NCBI GenBank assembly: GCA_024449915.1
Contig: JAMZAV010001299.1
Span: 114,305 to 178,304, forward strand
Length of the DNA: 64,000 bases
Source of the DNA: Sweltsa coloradensis
Taxonomy: Eukaryota > Arthropoda > Insecta > Plecoptera > Chloroperlidae
Direction: 5' to 3'
Part shown: positions 12,696 through 24,565 of the stretch, piece after piece
How the letters are laid out: every line of letters begins with the position of its first letter
Position numbering within the stretch: the stretch's first letter is position 1
Notes under the pieces: generated by a model
Databases searched by the model: none
Seen by the model: only the letters and a program-made list of their open reading frames with translations
What the model was told of the DNA's origin: nothing
Position numbers and translations under genes: made by a program

Positions 12696-13127
12696 AATTT
12701 TTTTGCGTTTATCATTTCTATTTTGAAATTATATTAGATTTTTGGACAAAAGTAAATAGCAAGTCTAGTGCAAAATTAAATTTGAGAATCGTTTCTAGAC
12801 ATAGGTTTCTAAACACCTTTAGCTATAACTTGACTTTAGCTAAAATAGTTTTCTGCAAAAAAACTTGGTGTACGATTTTTTTCGTCAAACGGTACAAATA
12901 CAAGTTTTTTTCAGTTTTGTACCGTTTGACGAAAAAATTCGTACACCAACTGTTATTTTCAGAAAACTATTTTAGCTATAGTCAAATTATAGCTAAAGGT
13001 GTTTAGAAACTATGTCCAGAAAACCGATTCTCAAAATGTAATTTTGAACTAGACTTGTATAATTACACTTTGTCCAAAAATCTAAATTAATTTCCAAAAG
13101 TGAGTGTTATGTTCCGCCAAAAAAATT
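12696..13127. repeat. Large foldback element
   Basis: Two arms, 12696-12898 and 12915-13127, are inverted copies with roughly 85-90 % agreement by eye. Shared blocks include TAGATTTTTGGACAAA, TTTCTAAACACCTTTAGCTA, GCTAAAATAGTTTTCTG and TCGTCAAACGGTACAAA. The loop is only about 16 bases. A transcript would form a hairpin of some 200 bp. It is a foldback MITE by structure; target duplication not identified. Confidence 0.85.
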
Positions 13128-16100
13128 CACATTTTTTTCTGTTATTTAAAGGCCTTCTTTTCATTCAGCAAACTTTTCAGACATGTTTCTTCGACTTTCA
13201 AATTATCGGCCAGAGGTGTACAATAGCTAAAAAGCATTAATGTTAAAATATTTGAATTCGATAATCTACTTGGACAGACATCCGATATGGTGAGCGGTCA
13301 CATTTTAAAGGTTCTCTTGCCAGATTGACATGGAGAGTGTAGTGAATAAAATACAGTATTTTTACATACACCGTCCGCGTAGCCAAGATTGAAGAATTTT
13401 TGTGATTTTTGTAGACATCAACTGTAAAACAATGCTCGTCACAGCAAGATGCTCTGGCTGTCATTGAGTCCTGCGGTTGAACGAATAATTCAAATGTTTG
13501 AAGATTAAAATCTTTCTTTTTTCAGAAGACAAATGACCTAAGATTTTGAAAACCTTCTTTCAAATTCCAACGCATAGTTGTGCTGAATTGGCTTTATACC
13601 AGCTCTAATTATTGTTTAATACACAATCAAACTTATGGAGAGCCAAGAAATTTCTACAACCGAACTTACCACAGAAATTGAACATTTCTTCATTGACTAA
13701 TTAACTAACACATAGAATGGATGAAAACTTTTACGTCGCAAGTAAAAGACATGCTTGCCATAGTAGAAGATGAGGAGGAAAGCGGGCATATGACATCTGC
13801 AAAGTTTTAGTAATGTGCACAAACTTTTACGTTATTGAGTACATTAGAAAGCGGGCAAAACGCTACATGTAATTCAAAGATATATCGTGGATAATCATGA
13901 ACAAAGTGCCCGAGTGGAATGAAATTGAAACCAGCATGAATGAAATACGTCTAAAATGTTCTTGACATAAATGTTGACGAAAACGTGTTTGAATTTTATA
14001 CATAGGTGGAAGTTCATAGCTCTAGGAAGCTCTCTCATTCTTTTAATAATTCCTCTACTAATTTCAGTGTAAACATTATGCATGAACGAGGTGCAGGTGA
14101 ATTAATGTTCGTTGAATCTACTTTGTACTATGTAGTGCCGCAATACACAGGAAACGTGCACATTCTTGGCCGAGCACATTGCTTGCTCGCGTTGCGTGAA
14201 GAAATACGACAAACGATCGTAGATATCGCTCGCGTTCGTGTTATCCGCTCGGCTTTGATTGATGATTGATTGATTGATGTCTATAGCTGGCTATGGATGC
14301 CCGAGACATAATATTAATATGACACGATGGATTGTCCTAATTAACTGCCGAAATGTGTCCCCCTACAAATCATTCATTGACAAATGCATGTGGCGAATAA
14401 GTGTTTATACGGGCTTCTAAAAAACATTCGATTTTACAAAAATAATCCTTGTATTTTGTAATTTATTTCAATGAATGCCGTCTGTTCTCAATGTACTGAC
14501 GATTCTCGACATATATATATATATCATACATACAATCGCGTTGATGGATGAGCGTTTTTGTTTTGCCGACATATTTTCTATTAGCCATTGTTCACGTTGA
14601 ATTGTTTTGGATGTATGGTACCAAGTAGTGCCAACAATAAAAGTCCGTGGAATAACGACTGTTTTGGTAAACACTGTAAGGACTAAGTAGGGTAGATTTG
14701 TACTACTTTTTACAATGACGAAAGTGTGTATGTATCGGTGATATTGAGGAGAAGAGGTGCAGGTAACTATTAGGGGTTATCTTTAAACTATTCATAAAAC
14801 AATATTGTTACGCTATATTAACCAGTGGCGTATGCATGAATTTGTAAATAAGGGAAATGGGTAGGGGGGGGGACTTGTTTAGCTTACATTTTCGAATGTT
14901 GCACATTACAAATATTATGCTTTTGTATACAAATTTGCGTGATGTTACTAAGGTAGGAATTACCATAACATGCGGTGCAAATTAAGTTTGGTTGGCTTCG
15001 TGCCAAAGCTAACTTTTTACAGCCTGATTTGTCTACTTGGAGTTTTAAAGTGTTGTCAATGTCAAACTCATGGATAGATGGTTGCGCTCTATCAAGTCAT
15101 TGTTAGCAACATCGGAGTTTTGGCCAGTGGCGTTGCTTGCGTTGGCTTCGCCACGAGATTTGACGGCCTCGTTTTGAATGTTGTGTTTTTATTACTTCTA
15201 CAACCTTAGCATCCCCCACGACACGCGTCAAGAAGACCACCAACCACAAAGTACTAGCATGCCAGGTTTAACCTTGGACTGCAACTTGGACACTGCCAAG
15301 AACAGCAGGCAAAAATCTCTCCCATTCCCTGCGAATTCACTTAATTTTCTTTTTGTGTTGACGTAAGAGTAGTTTGGACATTTTCCAAAAGCTATTAGTG
15401 AGGGTGACATTTTGCGTCATGCTTCGCCACGATTCCGTTCACTGTCAGGATTGTTCGGGAAATCTGAGAGGCTTTACATTTTTTTAAAACTTTTTGTAAC
15501 TCTGTATTTCGATTATATATGAACAGGGATTTGCCGGTAACAGACCTATTCACGTTTACCAATATAGCTCTATTGAAGCTAATAGGTGAACATCTAAAGT
15601 AAAACGTATTATTCATTTTTATTACTGTCAATTCTTTACTATGGTTAGTGCTTACAAACTTGTTGAATAACTATTAGTCGTTTGTGAGTATCAATCATTT
15701 TCTGAAACTATTAAGTGATAGCGCTGTTTAACAATAGTGAGTATAACTTTTTTCAGTGTGTTCTGCATACAAACTCTATAGGTAAATACTAATTAGTAAT
15801 TGGACTTTCCCTCCACAAATACTCTAAAACTCTACAGTCTACACTGAAGATAAAATTGATTTATCCACATAAAGAAAGTCCCATCCATCTGTAAAGTGGA
15901 AGATTTGCAGTCATAATTCTACAATAGCAGATTGAAAACCTAATGGTTGATGTGTAATTACTAATAAATAAATTGTTATTGGCACTCCACTCCACTCCAC
16001 TCCACTAATGGTGGTGGTCCGTACTGGTCGTTGATAAATATTGTGAAGCCAGCTCGCTAATTATGTTGTTTCTAAGGAAATTGGATTTCCGGGTGTGCAG

Positions 16101-19000
16101 GAGCGACTTCTCCCAACCCTTCTTTGTTATACCTTGCCTCCTACGTCGTATACATCGATTGCCGAAGAGTTCGTCGGCCGTGGAGTGCAGACTTGCAACG
16201 GGGACATACTTCCTGAAGTAGGGGAAGTTTGGGAGAGTTACAAATTGAAACTGTGATCGTGTGCACGATCTCCCGCCCCCCATGGCTGCAAACATATGCA
16301 CTTCTATTCCCATTACCAAGCACGACCTAAGATATCTGCAAACTAGCTGTATGTGTGAATTCTTATTGGCTCCTTCGTATTTGAAGTGTTGCTCTCGTAA
16401 GGTTTATTGCAAAGTGTTCCCAGTTCCAACTACCAATAACATTTGGAATTCGTTGGCAGTAAAACTCATTACACTAATATTATTATATCTTAATGCATAT
16501 ACATTTTTATCTGATATGCCTACAAAGACGTTTATACGAATTGAGGTTGTATTATTAATTTATTACTTAGATGAATTGTCTATATACTGTCAGTAGAATT
16601 TATACATGTGCAATGTGGGGGAAACGTTAGGCATTGATAGCTGGCTTCGATAACCAGGGGGGGAGGGGGCAAGATTGTGGTGGGATCCGCTCACCCACTT
16701 CATGGTTGGAAATAGGGTTAGATACTGATTGATTGATCGATGAATGAATGATAGATTCATTGCAACACAATATTGATATTCTCTTACAGTGTCGAGTTGG
16801 GATTTCAGTTTCAGATGTCGCTGTCAGAATAGTATCTATATATTCCTACTATCGCGAGACAATTACGTGGTTTGCATGGCATTTAAGTTATTTTACGTAT
16901 CGATCACTTGCACCTCTTTGGCCATGCTATGTAATTAGATGCAAGAGCGGCGTAGCAAGTGTAGACGCCTCTCAGATGAAATTCTTTTCGTGCTCTTTAG
17001 TCTGCTGGCAATTGAAATCAAGTGCGTTCTTCTCATAATCATTTGAGAGTCGGTATCCGGTGGATTCAAGTGATTGAGAAGAGGGTTCACCCTTTGTCTT
17101 GATAATATCAGATTCCCCTCGAAGCTCGTGGTCTGAGCGCGTGAGCTCTCGGGAAGTCTCGAGTTGGCCTGTGGCAGGGCCAAGCAACACGGGCCTTCGT
17201 TCACAACGAACCACGGTGCAACATGACAGCGCAGAGAACATTGGCTGTTCCACCACTGCCACAATTAGACATTCGATGTTGTTTTCGTCACTCATTCAAT
17301 GCCTAAACACCCATTTTGATAACAAAAAACAACGGTCGCTCCATTACATTTAAGCCCCCGACTGTGTCTCGAACATTTTATCGTTTCAAATAAGTGTACA
17401 CACATTAATGTACGTAGAATTTATTCCTTGTTCTTATTCCTTGAATAAAGACCATACAAAAAATACTTATACATAAAATAAAATCGTCCGAGAGAATGAG
17501 AGAGAGAACAAAGCCACGAGACTGGTTCATTGTGAATTTATTTGTATAAGCCTCAGTCTGTAGTTTTATTTGATCTGAAACATTGTATTGACTTGACTGA
17601 TGAAACGTGTATGGAGGTATTTTTACGAGTTCCATGTTAATTAAACAAAACATTGAATTTGCGTCTAGCGCAGCTCGAACAATTGGTTATTCGGAGGCAA
17701 ACTACGAGTTGGGCATGTTGATGGTGGGAAAGTAAGCAAAAAACTCTGGAATGGTGGAAAATGCTAAGAATTAAATCATTCCGTTTGGCAGGATATTAAC
17801 AGGTTGTTGTGAGTCCACCTATTTTAATCTATCTCAATGTAAACAAATTCCCTGACTATTTTGGCGAGTTTGATACTTGTTTGTTATGCATTACTTTTTG
17901 TTCGTGAACATCAGTGTCGGTTTCATGCTACTGGAACTTCGAACTGAAGAGGGGGAAAGGAAGCCTGGATAAATCTATTTACTTAGGGTTCATTCTTGTC
18001 GACGTCCCGTCGTCCACTAGCAAACTTTATCTTTTTCGGTATGTTTTTATATTTCACGTTTTTCACATTTCCCTGTGCCATCGATTTATTGGCTCTCTCT
18101 TATAAGCTGTTTTATAAGCTGATCCAGACGGGAGTTTGTTCGCCTGAGCGGAAGAAGCTTCCAATAATACTTGGCTGTTGAGGTTTTCTCAACTGCGAAT
18201 GTAAACGCGATATTCATTCTGCAACCTCCCCCCGCCCCCGCCTTGTCTTCTATTCGTTCTCTCTTGACACCTGCGCCTGGCAATTGGCATGGAGGGACAA
18301 AATATTGTTGTGGAGTATTTAAATTATGTACACCGTGACACCTTCACTTCGTCCGTAGTGAAGCGTCTCTCTCGACTTGAAGGCTGACAGACGACGGGCT
18401 AGAAATTAACTATTCGTCATTCATTAGTGTAGTAAATGACAAACGACTTGAGTTTCATCGGTGCTCTGTTCTACTCTAATTCTGTATGGATACTTGTATC
18501 TGCAAAATCTGAGGTGTCGATGTGTTTTGGTGCCAACAACAAAAACTTTATTTTTTAATAATGTTTCTTATCTTTTCAATAATGAGTGTAACCCTGTGTA
18601 ACTAATAAGTTTTTGGATATTTGAAGAACATTTGAACTTATATATGCAATGTGTTTGCTTCAAAGCATTTTTCAAATATAAGCCTATTTATATAGGTTTT
18701 GTTTGCAGTTGCTACGAATATGTATCACTAAATAGATTATAGAGGCAAGACTTTTTTTTCTTTTTTGTCTGGAAGTACCGTAATGTATTTCACGATTCAC
18801 GCACGATGTTTTAGCAAATAAGTTGCTGCAAATACTTATCCAATATAATATGTTTACAGACGTATGTAAATGGTATTTGCTTGTCGTCTTTCGCCAGCCA
18901 TTTTTTTCATTTTGATGAAATTGTAATTTCCCATATTTTTGGGGGAGCCTACTATTACACATTAGACACGGCATTGACTGGTCAACACCGAACCGACAAT
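13128..19000. other. No confident gene
   Basis: Contains GATT-type simple runs near 14253-14276, an AT dinucleotide run near 14512, the CCACT repeat at 15983, and overlapping open frames at 16935-17353 on both strands that I cannot assign. No splice-supported exon was found. Confidence 0.5.
15983..16006 (+). repeat. (CCACT)n short tandem repeat
   Basis: Four to five CCACT units: GCACTCCACTCCACTCCACT. Confidence 0.75.
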
Positions 19001-19129
19001 GATAAATAAAATAAATAAATAAAAATTGTATTTAGAGTCTACCCACTCAGTTATATAACTGATTTTCAGTGGGGACTTTAAATCAAAGCGATCAAGCCAA
19101 CCCTGTAGGCCCCGACGCAATCGACGAGT
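19001..19129 (-). repeat. Dispersed repeat with ATAA tail, copy 1
   Basis: Starts in (AATA)n, then TTGTATTTAGAGTCTACCCA, CTCAGTTATATAACTGATTT, TCAGTGGGGACTTTAAATCA and GGCCCCGACGCAATCGACGA. Nearly identical to 23053-23173. With the simple run as 3' tail, the element reads on the - strand. Confidence 0.75.
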
Positions 19130-20130
19130 ATGAACTTGAGTTTTAGCCTTTTCCCATCATTCATCAAAATTTATAAATGTCATTCGAAAACACACATATT
19201 CGGGCGAATGTCGTGTAACAGTAGGCTCACCATGGGCGAGGCATAAACTCTAATATTTGTCAGTCAGCCTTTCATTAACTTGTAATTATGTCTAGATACA
19301 TCAGATCAGAGAGAGAAAGGGCTACCGGGCCTCCCGGGTCCCAGATCCCGGGCGCGAGTGTTGACTAAACACGCCCGGTATTGATGCCAGACTTGCTAGA
19401 AAGCTAAACTTGATTCGTGCTCGAATGAAGGTAATATCATCGTTGGAAACGCTGCACACGCCACCCGGTTAGCCAAGCGGAGTCAATTTTGTCATCACCA
19501 GCACTAATAATATTCTTCGCTCTGTCATAAACCAGATGTTTAAATTGTATTTGGCAAGCGTCGCTTAACGAATAAGTGTCAAATGGATATGAAACGTTTT
19601 AAGCGTTAAATTCATGATTATTTAAAAACTTGCTTGATTGCGAATACTTATATTTAAAGTTATAAACGAATCCCCTTGAATGCCCGTCTCGTTTACCCCG
19701 TTATTGCGTTAGTGAGTTGAAATCTGTCAACTGGCGATGAAATCGTTTTGCTTTACTTTTAGTTGGATCCGTTGGGAGACAAAGTCACAGTTTGAGATTG
19801 GACTTGAATGAACTGTTGCTGTTCGAGCGGAGAATCCAATCAAATGAAGCCCCTCGGGTTGTTCTTTGAGTCAACCTTACACAAGGCTCTTCATTAAATG
19901 CGGTTCTAAAACTAAAACTAAACTTAAGCCCTGGATCGAAGCAATAATCTCGCCCCGTGGATAGATACCGTTTCCAGGCTATCTCTCGAAACTCATTTAC
20001 TCAAATGGGAATATTGATATTATTACGCCATAATGTTACGATCTTTACAAAGAGACGTTGACCAACGCTTGAGACAACACTTCCCAAACAACATGGTGGG
20101 ATAGTTACCGAAAGAGAATAAATATAAATC

Positions 20131-20220
20131 TTGAAATAAGATAAGATAAGATATTTTTATTCACTTAGACTAGTACAGTGTACAAGTATAACTCTTTGCA
20201 GAGAAAGTGAATAGTCTATA
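20131..20220 (-). repeat. Retroposon 3' end with ATCTT tail
   Basis: The + strand reads AATAAGATAAGATAAGATAT followed by TTTTATTCACTTAGACTAG. On the - strand this is AATAAA-like sequence followed by an (ATCTT)n tail, as at LINE 3' ends. Only the end is present. Confidence 0.4.
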
Positions 20221-21879
20221 ATTAATAATAATAAAAGTGATAATAATAATGGTATACACAGTATTAGAAGAAATAATAGTTGGATATAATGACATAGTTA
20301 TATTCACAACTCACTGTTGCGATTCACTTTTTATTTGCTGCGGACTTAATTTTCTTCTCCACTGCACGTATTTATGGGATGTTTTATTCAAACTACATAA
20401 ATCAAATAATTATGCATGAGATGCACTCTGTTCATGTTTCGTAATGATGTACTCGAATATAGTTTCTGGTTCTACTCACGACAAAACGTTTCTATCATAA
20501 TGCCCATCAGTGACAACCGATAGATGTAGCCCAAGCCCACGGAGTCATGCGTTGTACGTGCACGAGGTCGTCGGCTCATATCCGCCACCGGTTTACTGAT
20601 TCTTCAGTCAAAATGCGTCATTTTGAATCGAGTTCCACCCCACATTTTACAATAACCTATTCCCCTACAAGTCTAGACATTAGCTTCAATATAATATTTA
20701 TACTGTATTATTACTAAATACTACTAAATACTTCAGAAACGAGCTCTCTCCTCAAAGACAAATGTAATTATTCCAGTAAGTGTTCAAAGGAAAACGGTAT
20801 GGATGGACCTCCAGCATATGCCAAATTGGGCCTTAATGCACCTCTTCAAGATTCAAGAATAAAATAAGCTAGTCACCAGCAGATAAGTATTATATCCATG
20901 GTCTTTCCTACGCAACATTTCAACACAACTAAGAGACATTTTAATATTGAAGTGGCTTATTTTGGCATTCGATCGTAACGAATAACGATTGACTCGACAT
21001 GATACTCGTACTTCGCTGACAAAGAAGTCGCTCTGTTTGTCTTTAAACGGAAAACACGTAACGAAGCACTAATGAACCCCCCAAGGAGTATTGAAGCCAG
21101 GATCACAAATATTTACCCGCGTCGGTTAGATAGAATGATATTACTGCCACACAGTATCTTTGTGGCGGCATCAGGGCTACGTGGGTCGTGGTCGTAGACT
21201 TCGCTTCCCACCTGGAGATGAGAGTGGCAGATGCTGCTTGGGTCTGCGATCAAGCCACGGGGTTGTACGGATCTCACACCCGCCTTCTTCGGTGTGATAG
21301 CATATAAAATATACTGTTATTTTCCCTCGCTATTTGAGGGCCATTTTGAATTTTTATTTTGGTTCCTTTCCTTCTTGAAATTTCACTATTTGAGGACCCA
21401 TAGGATCCCTCGGACCTGTGCCCATTGTACCGTGTTTATTAAGAGTGTTCTTTCATGGAATAATCCTGAAACTAGAAATAAAAGTTGGATACGTAATAAC
21501 GAATTACAATGTTGGTAACTTTTTCAACTTTTTTTGAGGGGAGCCCACCCTAACAATAATGTCGAGGAAACTAACGTTTAGCCAACAGTTGGTTTCAGAA
21601 ATGGATGTCTAAAAATATGACTGAAATCGAAAACTACAAGTCGTTTTTGAGAAATATTATTGAAACCCCAAAAAACTCACGCTCAGTTCAGGATCGAAGC
21701 GCCTCCTTCCAATTTCTCAGATCGCCTCGAATGTCCCGAAACTGTATACCATTAGTTTAATAGCATGGGCATAAATTTTTGGGTCAGTGAATTGAGTTGT
21801 TGCTTCGGCTCTGCCATCCGAATTAGAGATTAGATTTACCACAAGTTTTAAGCCGGATACACCCATTAATTCTGGTACT

Positions 21880-21985
21880 GGTCTATGATCGAGTAGTGAA
21901 TTGTCCCTATATGAGGCACATGTGGACGCTTTGATCTCGTGCAAGTCCCTTGCGAGGTCTGCCTTATAAAGTTTCAATGTAAGTT
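21880..21985 (-). repeat. Dispersed tRNA-like repeat, copy 1
   Basis: Contains GCTTTGATCTCGTGCAAGTC and GCGAGGTCTGCCTTATAA, matching GCATTGATCTCGAGCAAGTC and GCGAGGTCTGCCTTTGATA at 22490-22540. Likely a SINE; orientation is tentative. Confidence 0.45.
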
Positions 21986-22394
21986 TCTGAAAGATGGAAA
22001 AAAACCGAGTGGGATATGGTAAAACGAATGCACATCTTGTTGGAAGAATGCAAGCATGGAGTGTTTATGAGGGCGGAGCACCCCAACAATATCGTAGGCG
22101 AAAATTAGGAAAAGTAGGTTTTAGAAAGAATTTGGTGCGTTTAAAGGTAGTGGACTGAATGCAATACCAATGTCGTTTTGTACAGTAGAAACTAGAAAAC
22201 CACCAAAAACAAATCGCAATTGTGTTTCCAGACCCCCCCCTCCTTGCCACTATGTGTCGACACCTCTGAATATGATAGTGTCTACCTTTGTTGTCCATTA
22301 GTTTTGTTGGCGTGTATGATTATTTGCCTCCTTGATGCGTCACTGTTTAGGCCTACTGCATGTCAGAGAGATTAGAGAATTATAAAGTCAACCC

Positions 22395-22565
22395 ACAAGT
22401 TTGTTCTTAACGGGAAACGAACCCGGATTCAACGTACGAGGCTCGTCGAGTGTGAATTGTCGCCTGTTTCTGACGACGATTGTGGCGACGCATTGATCTC
22501 GAGCAAGTCCCATATGCGAGGTCTGCCTTTGATACGCAAATGTGTTTTGCAGGATCAAAAGCTCC
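22395..22565 (-). repeat. Dispersed tRNA-like repeat, copy 2
   Basis: The - strand has GGTTCGTTTCCCGTTAAGAA next to the block shared with 21880-21985, so a B-box-like signal sits near the + strand left end. Two overlapping short open frames here are not conserved. Confidence 0.45.
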
Positions 22566-23052
22566 GAAACAACTAGTACAAAAACAAATTTGCACTGCAC
22601 GTCTTTGTTACTTTAATTGAATTATTGGTTCAAAAGAGATATATACATGATATGATGGCATGCGAGGCTTGGAAAAAATGTAAACGCAATGAGAAGTGTG
22701 AAATATGACTGTTAGAAAAATAACTGGGAAATTTTGAAATAATTTAAAGCATTTATGTAATATAATTTAGCAAAAGTGAGAGAACACGTATTTTAATTAG
22801 CTCTGCACATAGCAAAGTGTCTGTAAATGGTGGTAAACAGTTGTGACATGTGTGCTCACTCAACGGTTGTACCACAAGATATAGGCATATATTTGGCGGA
22901 AAGCATGCATGGAGCTGTGTCAAATTAAGTTACAAACTATAATACGAGAAAAGTCAGGTGACATTGGGAATCATAAATAGGTATTATATTATTATATCAT
23001 TACCATTATAGGTATCTCAGTATAACATATAAAAATTATACTTAGATAGGCA

Positions 23053-23173
23053 TGAATAAATAAATAAATTGTATTTAGAGTCTATCCACTCAGTTATATA
23101 ACTGATTTTCAGTGGAGGACTTTAAATCAAAGCGACCAAGCCAACCCTGTAGGCCCCGACGCAATCGACGAGT
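23053..23173 (-). repeat. Dispersed repeat with ATAA tail, copy 2
   Basis: Same blocks as 19001-19129, with TCTATCCACTCAG and AGTGGAGGACTTT variants. It contains the palindrome AGTTATATAACT. It is probably the 3' end of a SINE or LINE. Confidence 0.75.
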
Positions 23174-23379
23174 GAGCGATAACCAACCAAAGATCGATAT
23201 TTTTTTATAGGAAATATAGCAATCAGCTGTATGGACAGTGCGAACACCCGCGAATCAACGCCAGAATCAACAAGGCCGATTCAGAACAACTCTGAATTTA
23301 CTATGTGCTTCGTTGCTAGGACGGCTCCAAAGTCACCGTTTACAAACTCCTAAGACAAGAACTGATGGATCAGAAGTTA

Positions 23380-23465
23380 AAAAAACTACTGACTTTAGCG
23401 GGAATCGAACCCTGGATTCTCGCATTGGAAGCAGATATGCTAACAAGACCAACGAGCCACACAAA
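23380..23465 (-). repeat. tRNA-like SINE head
   Basis: The - strand reads GTGGCTCGTTGGTCTTGTTA, GCATATCTGCTTCC, then the B-box GGTTCGATTCC (23401-23411). The order resembles a tRNA but the anticodon arm is poor. An AT-rich run (23470-23510) follows on its 5' side. Confidence 0.5.
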
Positions 23466-23574
23466 TTTATATAATAATATATAATATAATAATAATAATA
23501 TAAATATAACATTGCTTTGTATTGTGGAGATAGAACAATTTTAAAAACCAAAGTGTATATATGCAATACAAACC

Positions 23575-23705
23575 GCGGAAATGTCAAAATCCAACTCGGT
23601 TGGGTATTGAACCCGGGTATCTATTTGCAAAGACCACTTACATTTTCGGATTGTATTATTATCAATTCCACCTTGAGAATAGTGTTTCCCGACAATTAAA
23701 TCGAG
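23575..23705 (-). repeat. tRNA-like SINE copy
   Basis: The - strand reads GTCTCGATTTAATTGTCGGG, AAACACTATTCTCAAGGTGG, then GGTTCAATACCCAACCGAG and TTGGATTTTGACA. It is diverged from 35118-35285 but block order is conserved. Confidence 0.6.
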
Positions 23706-24491
23706 ACTATGTAATCGCTGTGGATGTTGAGGTTGTAGTGGATGCTTGAGGTTCGTGCAACACATGCACACACAGGTAAAACGTAGGTCTACACCAAGCC
23801 ATTTCTGTTTGTAATTGCGCTTCTCTCATGCTCGAATTTCCGCAATCACGTCCGAATTGTCCCGATTAACCAATTTATATTCACATGATAGTGTTTGGGC
23901 CGACCAACAAAAGTGTGCATACGTAAGCGTACCTAACGTATTATCGTATATAGTCAGCACATTTTGGGCTAAGGTGAGTGGCGACAAATGGCCTCATTAA
24001 TGTGGTAGGGCCACCGTCCTGAAAGGGTGCAGGGGCCACGGAGGAAACGCGTCGATTTGCATGTAAAATATTTTTTACTTGTTAGTTGACGTTGACCGCC
24101 TGAATATTTGAACCGAGTAGACAAAGGCGCACTTATTTCCCAAGTGCAATGGAAATAGTACAAGTGGGCTACATTTTGTAAATTGCTTTGCTTTTCGTTA
24201 TTAAATACTTCGATGAATCATTGACTAATCTTTATATTTCATTACTTTTTTCGCGGATTAGTAACTGACAATGATGTAAAAGCAATTGTCGTTAAAATGT
24301 ATACCCGATGGGCCGATTATGGATAAGGCCTAGAAGCTCGAACTCTTGGACTGAAGCTCTTGATTTGTAAGTTGAAATCATATTGTTTAGTGCATAATAT
24401 AGAATCATTGTATAGCTTAGCACCTTGTGGTATCTTGATCTCATTGCTAATAAAGAAGTAATATAATAAAATAGTACTCAAATATCCATCT

Positions 24492-24565
24492 CCGTTGGGA
24501 TTCGAACCCATGATCTCCCGCTTCCGGGTCGGGTTGGGCAATCCTATACTCTCACACCTCTGTTA
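24492..24565 (-). repeat. tRNA-like SINE head
   Basis: The - strand holds CCCAACCCGACCCGGAAGCG followed by GGAGATCATGGGTTCGAATCC. The B-box GGTTCGAATCC is perfect (24498-24508). The A-box side is weak. Confidence 0.5.

Noticed and set aside
16935..17353. Overlapping frames of 84-109 codons on both strands
   Set aside because: Open in three frames at once because of base composition; no recognisable domain and no supporting splice sites.
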